Assembly (NCBI GenBank): GCA_028293465.1
Contig: JAQGOT010000673.1
Span: 1-6,591, forward strand
Direction of reading: 5' to 3'
Length of the DNA stretch: 6,591 bases
DNA from: Pedosphaera sp.
GTDB taxonomy: Bacteria > Verrucomicrobiota > Verrucomicrobiia > Limisphaerales > Pedosphaeraceae
In this document: piece by piece, positions 1-5,109 of the stretch
Layout: each line of letters opens with the position of its first letter
Numbering within the stretch: position 1 is the first letter of the stretch
The notes under the pieces: generated by a model
Databases searched by the model: none
What the model was told of the DNA's origin: nothing
What the model saw: only the letters and a program-made list of their open reading frames with translations
Made by a program: the position numbers and the translations under genes

Positions 1-1045
1 GGCGGCCATCGCCGCCGCCGTCAAAGGAACCGCCCTGACCACCTCAACATTAACCCTGGTAAAAGGAACCTTAAAAATTATGGCATGGACCAAACTAAAA
101 ATTGCGGTGGGCGTGGGGGTGGCGACCTTGGTCGCGGTGCAGTGGCAACAGATCGCCAGCCAGAGGAAACAATTGGCAGTATTGCAAGTGCAACAGGAGA
201 TACGAAATGCCAAGGCGCCGAAAACGGAACCGGCTCAGATGGGCAGCCCAGAATTAGACCAACTGAGGGCAGGCAAGGTGAGGTTAAGCAACGAGGTGAA
301 CCAACTCCGAGGACAGTTGGTGGCCCAGCATTCGGTAGAGGCACAACCGCTACGCATCGAAAGCAAATTGAACGCAAGCCCGCCTTCGGAGCCGCCGATG
401 CGGGAGCTGGGATTGGCGGTTGCGCAGGGGGACCCGACGGCGTTGGGTAAACTGGAGGCGTTGTCGAAGGCCGCGCACGAAACTTTCAACACCAATGGCG
501 CGAGGTTAAAAACCGATGAGGAACGAGGTAGACTTCAGACCGAGGCGTTTTCACCGGTTAAGGAAGCCTTCGATGTGTTAGGAGAAGAAGCCGGCAAAGG
601 AAATACGAATGCGCTCCAAGCACTGGCCCGCGCCACTCAGATGCAGTATTTGCGAGGATTTGCCCTCCAATCTCTCGGCGAAGTGGCTGGCCAAGGCAAC
701 GAGAGCGTGCTGGAGGCCCTGCTTAATCCAGATAAGTACGGGCTGCTCCTCTCGGGCACAGTATCCGCCTTGAAGCCCGCCGCCGATAATGGCAATCAAA
801 AGGCCATCGATGCTTTGGCGGCGGTCACGACCGATGACAATAACAGAGCGCTATGGTTTTTGGCAGCGGAAGGGTTGGAAAAAGCTGCCGGAGCCGGGAA
901 CTCAGCCGCCATTGACGCGCTCATCGGCTTATCAGGATCAACGGACCGGAACGTCCAAGCCGCTGCAATCAGGGGCTTACAACGAGCGTCAGAAAACCAG
1001 AACGCGAAAGCGGCTGACGCCCTTCGCCAATTGGGCATAGAATAG
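1..1045 (+). CDS. Probable ECF sigma factor, C-terminal part: membrane helix, coiled coil and HEAT-like repeats (5' truncated)
   Basis: The frame is open from base 2 to the TAG at 1043-1045, so the ATG at 80 is probably an internal methionine. The residues before it read AAIAAAVKGTALTTS and then LTLVKGTLKI, leading into MAWTKLK. I recognise this junction from Pedosphaera-type ECF sigma factors that carry a C-terminal extension; the sigma-2 and sigma-4 domains would lie left of the window. Counting from that Met, residues 8-20 are a short hydrophobic, probably membrane-spanning segment (IAVGVGVATLVAV). Residues 22-85 are Gln/Lys/Leu-rich and look like a coiled coil. From about 105 to 321 there are HEAT-like helical repeats marked by G-N/D plus A-L/I at 117, 174, 206, 238, 273 and 307, spaced mostly 32-35 residues. 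No Shine-Dalgarno sits well in front of 80, which supports read-through from upstream. The membrane and repeat parts are visible in the sequence; the sigma identity is inferred. The alternative is a stand-alone membrane-anchored HEAT-like protein starting at 80. Confidence 0.72.
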   Translation, partial: AAIAAAVKGTALTTSTLTLVKGTLKIMAWTKLKIAVGVGVATLVAVQWQQIASQRKQLAVLQVQQEIRNAKAPKTEPAQMGSPELDQLRAGKVRLSNEVNQLRGQLVAQHSVEAQPLRIESKLNASPPSEPPMRELGLAVAQGDPTALGKLEALSKAAHETFNTNGARLKTDEERGRLQTEAFSPVKEAFDVLGEEAGKGNTNALQALARATQMQYLRGFALQSLGEVAGQGNESVLEALLNPDKYGLLLSGTVSALKPAADNGNQKAIDALAAVTTDDNNRALWFLAAEGLEKAAGAGNSAAIDALIGLSGSTDRNVQAAAIRGLQRASENQNAKAADALRQLGIE

Positions 1046-1082
1046 CCCGTGTTTCGCTAACCGAGACAAATCTAACGGTCAT

Positions 1083-1298
1083 TCAGGGGTTGCCGGCGCC
1101 GGTCGTGCCGGTGCCGACGCCGCTCTGCTGAGCGTTGTTTTCCACGCCGCCCGCGCCACTACCAGCCCCTTGGGCGCTGACACCGCGCTTTGAGCCATTG
1201 CGAGCGCTGCCAGCAGCCCCTTGGTCGGTCGAACTGCAGCCGACCAATATGGCAACCGCAATGGAGCAGAGCAGGCTCAGAGAAGATTTTGCTTTCAT
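1083..1298 (-). CDS. Small Gly-rich lipoprotein, function unknown
   Basis: This is a 71-residue protein with a lipoprotein signal peptide: a basic start (MKAK), a hydrophobic stretch, and the lipobox LVGC with the acylated cysteine at residue 21. After cleavage only about 51 residues would remain, rich in Gly, Ala, Ser, Gln and Asn, with no recognisable domain and ending in GTGTTGAGNP. The start CSST and the Gly/Thr-rich tail resemble the larger lipoprotein encoded just upstream on the same strand, so the two may be related. A gap of 113 nt separates them and holds a terminator-like hairpin. The sequence before the ATG lacks a clear Shine-Dalgarno. The gene faces the sigma-factor gene tail to tail with 37 nt between. 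The signal peptide is the main evidence that it is real. No function can be assigned. Confidence 0.6.
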   Translation of the reverse strand: MKAKSSLSLLCSIAVAILVGCSSTDQGAAGSARNGSKRGVSAQGAGSGAGGVENNAQQSGVGTGTTGAGNP

Positions 1299-1323
1299 GA
1301 GGGTCGTTGTTTAAACCGCCAAA

Positions 1324-1365
1324 CTAAAAATAGCGGGATGGGCCGTAGTAAGCCACGGCCACACC
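1324..1365 (-). terminator. Probable rho-independent terminator after the large lipoprotein gene
   Basis: Read on the minus strand, a stem of GGCCGT/ACGGCC (1354-1359 with 1340-1345, 8-nt loop) is extended through a 3-by-3 internal loop by GGG/CCC (1363-1365 with 1334-1336). A short ATTTTTA tract follows three bases later. It lies about 47 nt downstream of the stop codon of the large lipoprotein gene and before the small one. The T tract is short and the stem interrupted, so termination may be partial and allow read-through into the small gene. Confidence 0.4.
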
Positions 1366-1411
1366 CCCAACCGGCTGAACCTTCACCTTACCCACGCCTT
1401 ATCAACTGGAT

Positions 1412-2284
1412 TCACGGAGGAGTGGTGCCCCCCGTCCCCGTCCCTGTCCCGCCAGTGCCAGTGCCAGTGCCGATACCGGTTCCTGTCCCTGTGCCGGTGC
1501 CAATGCCGCTGCTGTTGGTCATAGATCCGCCCGTGCCGGTTCCAATACCGGTGCCGGTGCCGGTGCCGATGCCCGTGCCACTGGTGCCAGTTCCTCCGGT
1601 GCCCGTGCCGCTCGTGCCGGTGCCCGTGCCAGTGCCAGTAGTGCCTCCGATTCCTGTCCCACTCGTGCCGGTGCCGCCGATGCCGGTGCCAGTGCCGGTG
1701 CCGCTAGTACCTGTCCCGCCCACACCGGTGCCAGTGCCTCCAATGCCCGTGCCAGTCGTGCCGGTTCCGGTGCCAGTGCCAGTGCCTCCAATGCCCGTTC
1801 CGCTTGTCCCGGTTCCAGTACCGCCTGTGCCTATGCCGGTGCCAGTCGTGCCCGTGCCGGTACTCGCGCCTCCGCCAATGCCCGTTCCACTTGTCCCGGT
1901 TCCAGTACCGCTTGTGCCTATGCCGGTGCCACTCGTGCCCGTGCCGGTATTCGCGCCTCCGCCAATGCCGGTGCCACCGGTGCCAATGCCCGTGCCACTG
2001 GTGCCGGTTCCGGTGCTCGTGCCGATGCCTGTGCCGCTGGTTCCGGCAGCCGCACTGATGCCGGAGTCAGTCCCAAATCCACTCCCCGCTCCGATACCGC
2101 CGGAGCTGGAATCCGCGCCCATGGAGCCGCTGCTCGAACTTGAAGAGCTGGATCCAGAACCAGATCCACCGCCTCCGCCCATCGAACCGCTGCCACCAGT
2201 CGCACCCATCCCACCGTCATCCCTGGTGCTGCTGCAGCCGGCCAAAAGCGCGGTGGCTCCCATCAGAATCAACAATCGTTTCAT
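1412..2284 (-). CDS. Lipoprotein with a long Gly/Thr repeat array
   Basis: This 290-residue protein begins MKRLLILMGATALLAGCSS: a short basic N-terminus, a hydrophobic core and the lipobox LLAGC, with the acylated Cys at residue 17. It is therefore likely an envelope lipoprotein. Residues about 24-61 are Gly/Ser-rich, including a run of eight serines around 45-52. From about residue 81 to the end, almost every second residue is glycine, alternating with Thr, Ser or Ile in units such as GTGTSGTGI, and the protein ends GGTTPP. No catalytic domain is seen; the mature protein looks like an extended, low-complexity tail. An AAGGAAAA-like ribosome site lies roughly 8-14 nt before the ATG. The opposite strand also has a long open frame (Pro-Val repeats), but only this strand has a signal peptide and ribosome site. 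The function is unknown. An extended surface tether or a matrix role is a guess. Confidence 0.7.
   Translation of the reverse strand: MKRLLILMGATALLAGCSSTRDDGGMGATGGSGSMGGGGGSGSGSSSSSSSSGSMGADSSSGGIGAGSGFGTDSGISAAAGTSGTGIGTSTGTGTSGTGIGTGGTGIGGGANTGTGTSGTGIGTSGTGTGTSGTGIGGGASTGTGTTGTGIGTGGTGTGTSGTGIGGTGTGTGTGTTGTGIGGTGTGVGGTGTSGTGTGTGIGGTGTSGTGIGGTTGTGTGTGTSGTGTGGTGTSGTGIGTGTGTGIGTGTGGSMTNSSGIGTGTGTGTGIGTGTGTGGTGTGTGGTTPP
1415..2044 (-). repeat. Low-complexity minisatellite array encoding the Gly/Thr tail
   Basis: This stretch is built from degenerate 6- and 9-bp units, of the type GTGCCG or GTGCCA on the plus strand. They encode Gly-Thr, Gly-Ser or Gly-Ile pairs in the lipoprotein frame. The repetition keeps several other frames open for hundreds of bases, including a Pro-Val frame on the plus strand. 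Such arrays commonly change length by slippage or recombination. Confidence 0.85.
1788..1961 (-). repeat. Two-copy 87-bp tandem duplication inside the lipoprotein gene
   Basis: Copy A (1788-1874) and copy B (1875-1961) are each 87 bp and differ at only 4 positions by direct comparison. The length equals 29 codons, so the frame is kept, and the encoded units differ at three residues. A third, diverged copy starts at 1962 with the same CCAATGCC. The high identity within a more degenerate array points to a recent in-frame expansion. Confidence 0.9.
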
Positions 2285-2315
2285 AGCTTGATTTTCCTTT
2301 CCATCAACACTCCAC

Positions 2316-2356
2316 TTGAAATGGGCTGGCTCAATGGGGTATAACCCTCATTTCAA
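2316..2356. promoter_or_regulatory. Inverted repeat upstream of the large lipoprotein gene
   Basis: TTGAAATG (2316-2323) and CATTTCAA (2349-2356) form a perfect 8-bp inverted repeat with a 25-nt spacer. Pairing can extend by GG/CC with one bulged base. It lies in the 102-nt gap between the phosphatase-like gene and the lipoprotein gene, about 32-72 nt before the lipoprotein start. No T tract follows on either strand, so an operator or leader hairpin is more likely than a terminator. Its function is inferred from position only. Confidence 0.35.
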
Positions 2357-2386
2357 AGGAAGATTGCCATTTGCGATTGCCGCCCG

Positions 2387-2731
2387 CTATCCAGGCACTT
2401 CAATAAATTCGGCCAGTTTTGTCTTGAGCAGATCGATGAGGTCCAACTCCATGTATTGGTAATCGTCAGGGATATGCAGGCAAATAACTTGTTTCCCGAC
2501 GAGGGCTTCGGCGAATTTGTCGCGCAAGCGATCCACGTGCCGCTTCTCCATCGCGAAGATCAGGTCCGCCCATCCCACATGGCCCTCGGTCACCCGGATG
2601 CGCGCGCCGGGCTCGGTGCCCGCGGAGCGAACTGAATAGCCGCCAAAGCCCGCGTACATCTTCTCCGCCGTCAGACTGCGCCAGCGGTTCTGACTGCAAA
2701 CAAACAATATTTTTAATTCACTCATCGCCAT
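2387..2731 (-). CDS. Low-molecular-weight protein-tyrosine-phosphatase-like protein
   Basis: This 114-residue protein belongs to a short subgroup of the LMW-PTP/arsenate-reductase fold. The phosphate-binding loop near the N-terminus is CSQNRWRS (residues 12-19), which fits C-x5-R-S with nucleophile Cys12 and Arg18. It is followed by the family's TAEKMY helix and by SAGTEPGA. The segment GWADLIFAMEKRHVDRL (53-69) and the late IPDDYQYME (88-96) match this subgroup as I remember it; Asp89 or Asp90 is the likely general acid. It is shorter than classical LMW-PTPs (about 150 residues), as is usual for the subgroup. The physiological substrate is unknown. The start could be Met1 or Met3; neither has a good ribosome site. 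It is transcribed away from the glycosyltransferase gene, and the lipoprotein genes follow on the same strand after about 100 nt. Confidence 0.85.
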   Translation of the reverse strand: MAMSELKILFVCSQNRWRSLTAEKMYAGFGGYSVRSAGTEPGARIRVTEGHVGWADLIFAMEKRHVDRLRDKFAEALVGKQVICLHIPDDYQYMELDLIDLLKTKLAEFIEVPG

Positions 2732-2911
2732 ACAGATCCAAGGTTGCCATCGATAACCGAACGCAGGGGCCCTGGGTCATTCTTTAATTTATTCGGCAGA
2801 TAGAATATCGCGCGGATCGTTTGCGTCCAAGGGTTGAATGGTCCATGTTCCTTCCGGCTGTTTTAACCCGGTAAGGTGAGCTGACCAGCAAAGGAGATTG
2901 AGTTCAAACGA
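2732..2911. promoter_or_regulatory. Divergent intergenic region with presumed promoters
   Basis: This 180-nt region separates the minus-strand phosphatase-like gene from the plus-strand glycosyltransferase gene and should contain both promoters. It has an AT-rich core around 2781-2807. A TAGAAT at 2801-2806 could be a plus-strand -10 box, without a good -35. On the minus strand TTGGAC and TATTCT stand 17 nt apart, also a weak match. AAGGAG at 2891-2896 is the likely ribosome site of the glycosyltransferase, although its 15-nt spacing to the ATG is long. No small gene was seen. Confidence 0.4.
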
Positions 2912-4114
2912 ATGAAATTGTTATTTGTTCACGAACGTTTCGGAACCATGGCGGGCGCGGAGGCGAATGCGTTTCTCACGGCGACCGAACTGAAGAGCCG
3001 CGGTCACACGGTGGGTATCCTCCACGGCGAAGCCACCGGCCGGGGAGAAAGCGGCTGGCGCGAGACTTTTTCCCAATGTTTCGCGCTGAATAACGGTCAC
3101 AGCTCCGAGACCACGCGCGCCGCCATTGAAGGTTTCCGGCCAGACGTGGTTTATGTCCACAAACTGGCGGACTTGGCGGTCATCGAAGCCCTGGTCGGTT
3201 CCAACCGGCCGTTGGTGCGCATGGTCCATGACCACGACCTTTATTGCATGCGGAGTTACAAATATAACCCGTTCACACGCCAGATCTGCAAACGGGCGGC
3301 GTCGGCTTACTGCGTCTTCCCCTGCGGCGCGACGCTGGCGCGGAACCGCGACGGCGGGTTGCCTTTTCGATGGGTCAGCTATCTGGCGAAGAAAAAGGAG
3401 CTCCGGCTCAACCGGCAGTTTCAACGGATGGTGGTGGCCACGCGCTACATGCGGGATGAACTCGTGCGCAATCATTTTGACAGGGACAAGATTGAGATCC
3501 ATGTACCGGTGCCGCGCGCGCTTGAAACGCCGCGGCAAAGCTCATTCAACAATCGCAATTTAATCCTCTACACCGGACAGATTATCCGCGGCAAAGGAGT
3601 GGATGTGTTGCTGGAGTCGCTGGCCCAGGTGCGGGTGCCCTTTGAATGCATTATTTTCGGTGAGGGAAGTCATCGCCCGTATTGCGTGGAACTTTGCCGC
3701 AAGCTGGGACTGAATGACCGGGTTCAACTCAAAGGGTTTGTGCCGCGGGAGGAGTTGGACCAGCAGTATGGCGACGGCAGCGTGGCGGTGATGAGTTCCG
3801 TGTGGCCGGAACCTTTCGGGTCAGCCGGGCTCGAGGGAATGCGGTACGGGTTGCCGGTGGTGGCATTCGATGCCGGGGGGATTTCGGAGTGGCTGATCGA
3901 CAGTCACAACGGGTTTCTGGTACCGTGGATGGATCGCGCGGGTTTTGCCGCCCGGGTGGAGCAGTTGTTACGCAACAAAGCGCTCGGCAAGCAAATGGGT
4001 GAACGCGGCCGGAAGCTGCTGACACAGAAATATACCTTCACGCGATACATCGACGGCCTGGAGAAAATGTTCGAGAACGTAGTTTTGGAAGCCCGATCGC
4101 AAACTCATAAATGA
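2912..4114 (+). CDS. Glycosyltransferase family 4 (GT-B fold)
   Basis: This is a 400-residue GT4-type retaining glycosyltransferase that would transfer a sugar from an activated donor, probably in the cytoplasm during polysaccharide or glycoconjugate assembly. The N-terminal acceptor domain starts MKLLFVHERFGTMAGAE, with the Gly-rich loop typical of the family, and contains VHDHDLYCMRS (105-114). The C-terminal donor domain begins near 216 (NLILYTGQIIRGKGVDVLLE). Arg226 and Lys228 sit where the donor phosphates are usually bound. The E-x7-E signature is EPFGSAGLE (Glu300 to Glu308), followed by GLPVVAFDAGGISEW and NGFLVP. Full family length and both domains suggest an intact enzyme. Four cysteines at 112, 126, 134 and 138 cluster in the acceptor domain. 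No membrane helix is seen. The stop overlaps the start of the next gene by ATGA, implying a joint transcript and coupled translation. Donor and acceptor sugars cannot be told from sequence. Confidence 0.93.
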   Translation: MKLLFVHERFGTMAGAEANAFLTATELKSRGHTVGILHGEATGRGESGWRETFSQCFALNNGHSSETTRAAIEGFRPDVVYVHKLADLAVIEALVGSNRPLVRMVHDHDLYCMRSYKYNPFTRQICKRAASAYCVFPCGATLARNRDGGLPFRWVSYLAKKKELRLNRQFQRMVVATRYMRDELVRNHFDRDKIEIHVPVPRALETPRQSSFNNRNLILYTGQIIRGKGVDVLLESLAQVRVPFECIIFGEGSHRPYCVELCRKLGLNDRVQLKGFVPREELDQQYGDGSVAVMSSVWPEPFGSAGLEGMRYGLPVVAFDAGGISEWLIDSHNGFLVPWMDRAGFAARVEQLLRNKALGKQMGERGRKLLTQKYTFTRYIDGLEKMFENVVLEARSQTHK

Positions 4115-4776
4115 AATCCAACGCGACCCCGTTTTTGATCGCCATTGTGGGAGGGAGTGGCGCGGGTAAGAGCTGGCTGGCCGACCGGTTGCAGGCGAAG
4201 CTGGGCGCAACCGCTGGGCGGCTCTCGCTGGATGACTTTTATCACGATCGCTCCCATCTGCCGCCGGGAAGACGCGCCCGTATCAATGTTGACCACCCGC
4301 GCGCCATCGATTGGGAGCGGCTGGAGGCGGTTTTGCGGGATTGCCTCGCTGGTCGCAGCACGCGCGTTCCCCGTTATGATTTCAAGACTCACACGCGCCT
4401 CCCCGCCGCCCAAGTCTTCAGGCCCAAGCGGTTAATCATCGTTGATGGACTGTGGCTGTTGTGGCGGCCAGGATTGCGTCGGCTGTTTGGGTTGAGAATT
4501 TTCATTGATTGCCCCGCCAAAGTGCGTCTCAACCGGCGGTTGGCCCGTGATTTGCTGTTACGCGGACGAGATCAGGCGTCGGTCCATCGCCAGTTTCGCG
4601 AGACCGTTGAGCCGATGAATGCACAATACGTGGTGCCTCAGGCGCGGTGGGCACACATCATTTTGAAGGCGCCGATCAGCCCGACGGAAGTGAGTCAGTT
4701 GGTTCGCCAGCTAAGGACAGAAAAGGGACAAATTGAAAACGGTGACGGAAGTCTCGCACCGAATGGAAACATTTAA
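4111..4776 (+). CDS. Uridine-kinase-like P-loop kinase
   Basis: This 221-residue protein belongs to the uridine kinase/phosphoribulokinase family, which transfers the ATP gamma-phosphate to a hydroxyl of a nucleoside or sugar. The Walker A loop is GGSGAGKS (14-21). The motif LSLDDFYHD (38-46) corresponds to the uridine kinase DxFY region and carries a likely catalytic Asp. RYDFKTHTR (88-96) matches the substrate-binding YDxxxHxR. IIVDGLWLL (109-117) sits where uridine kinases have a V-x-EG motif, here with Asp. RRLARDLLLRGR (142-153) fits the arginine-rich lid. The tail after about 200 is polar and may be disordered. It overlaps the glycosyltransferase gene by ATGA. In this setting it could feed nucleotide-sugar supply or phosphorylate a sugar, but true uridine kinase activity is not proven; the Glu-to-Asp change leaves room for another substrate. 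Confidence 0.82.
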   Translation: MKSNATPFLIAIVGGSGAGKSWLADRLQAKLGATAGRLSLDDFYHDRSHLPPGRRARINVDHPRAIDWERLEAVLRDCLAGRSTRVPRYDFKTHTRLPAAQVFRPKRLIIVDGLWLLWRPGLRRLFGLRIFIDCPAKVRLNRRLARDLLLRGRDQASVHRQFRETVEPMNAQYVVPQARWAHIILKAPISPTEVSQLVRQLRTEKGQIENGDGSLAPNGNI

Positions 4777-4780
4777 GTTG

Positions 4781-4786
4781 TATGAT
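4781..4786 (+). promoter_or_regulatory. Possible -10 element before the STAS gene
   Basis: TATGAT lies 16 nt before the STAS start codon in an AT-rich stretch (4770-4802) that contrasts with the GC-rich surroundings. No convincing -35 box is found at the usual distance, and no Shine-Dalgarno precedes the ATG at 4803. A start from here would give a very short leader. It is weak evidence for a separate promoter of the partner-switching genes. Confidence 0.22.
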
Positions 4787-4802
4787 TTGAACTCAATTTT
4801 AT

Positions 4803-5105
4803 ATGAAGCTGCAAATTCAAGGTGAGACGTTGTGCATTTCGGAAGTAAAAGAATTGGGCGCGGCCAATTCCGACAATTTTCGCGATGAAGCCCGCGCGGC
4901 GCTGACCGTGGGTCAGAAGAATATCGAGATCGACCTTTCCCAAACCATGTTTCTGGACAGTTGCGGGCTGGGGACGTTGATCTCGCTGCACAAGACGACC
5001 TGCAGCCGGAACGGCACCGTCCGCCTGCTGAATCCCACCCCCGGCGTGCAACAGATTCTCGAATTGACCCGGATGCATCGTCTGTTCGAAATTGTGAAGA
5101 ACTGA
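4803..5105 (+). CDS. STAS-domain anti-sigma-factor antagonist (SpoIIAA/RsbV type)
   Basis: This 100-residue protein consists of a single STAS domain. Partner-switching antagonists bind an RsbW/SpoIIAB-type kinase when unphosphorylated and release it when phosphorylated on serine. The phosphorylation loop reads MFLDSCGLGTLISLHK (49-64) and aligns with SpoIIAA FMDSSGLG, so Ser53 is the expected target. The next residue is Cys rather than the common Ser. The preceding strand IEIDLSQT and the C-terminal part (LLNPTPGVQQILELTRMHRLFEI) also match the family. The ATG at 4803 fits the fold; the gap after the kinase gene is only 26 nt and lacks a Shine-Dalgarno. The gene for its probable kinase/phosphatase partner starts 4 nt after its stop. 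Its final target (a sigma factor or another effector) is not visible here. Confidence 0.92.
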   Translation: MKLQIQGETLCISEVKELGAANSDNFRDEARAALTVGQKNIEIDLSQTMFLDSCGLGTLISLHKTTCSRNGTVRLLNPTPGVQQILELTRMHRLFEIVKN

Positions 5106-5109
5106 ATGC

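Noticed and set aside
80..82. ATG at 80 as the true start of the first gene
   Set aside because: The frame is open upstream to the window edge with a recognisable conserved junction, and there is no well-placed ribosome site, so it is probably an internal Met. This is not fully excluded.
1415..2044. CRISPR array or non-coding satellite
   Set aside because: The units are 6-9 bp and contiguous without unique spacers, and the array keeps a coding frame downstream of a lipoprotein signal.
1221..2291. Plus-strand 356-residue frame of Pro-Val repeats
   Set aside because: It is the reverse reading of the Gly/Thr array. It has no ribosome site or signal peptide, while the minus strand has a lipobox signal and a ribosome site.
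2921..3538. Minus-strand 205-residue frame opposite the glycosyltransferase
   Set aside because: It is entirely inside a well-supported GT4 gene, has no recognisable domain, and is Arg/His-rich like other antisense frames.
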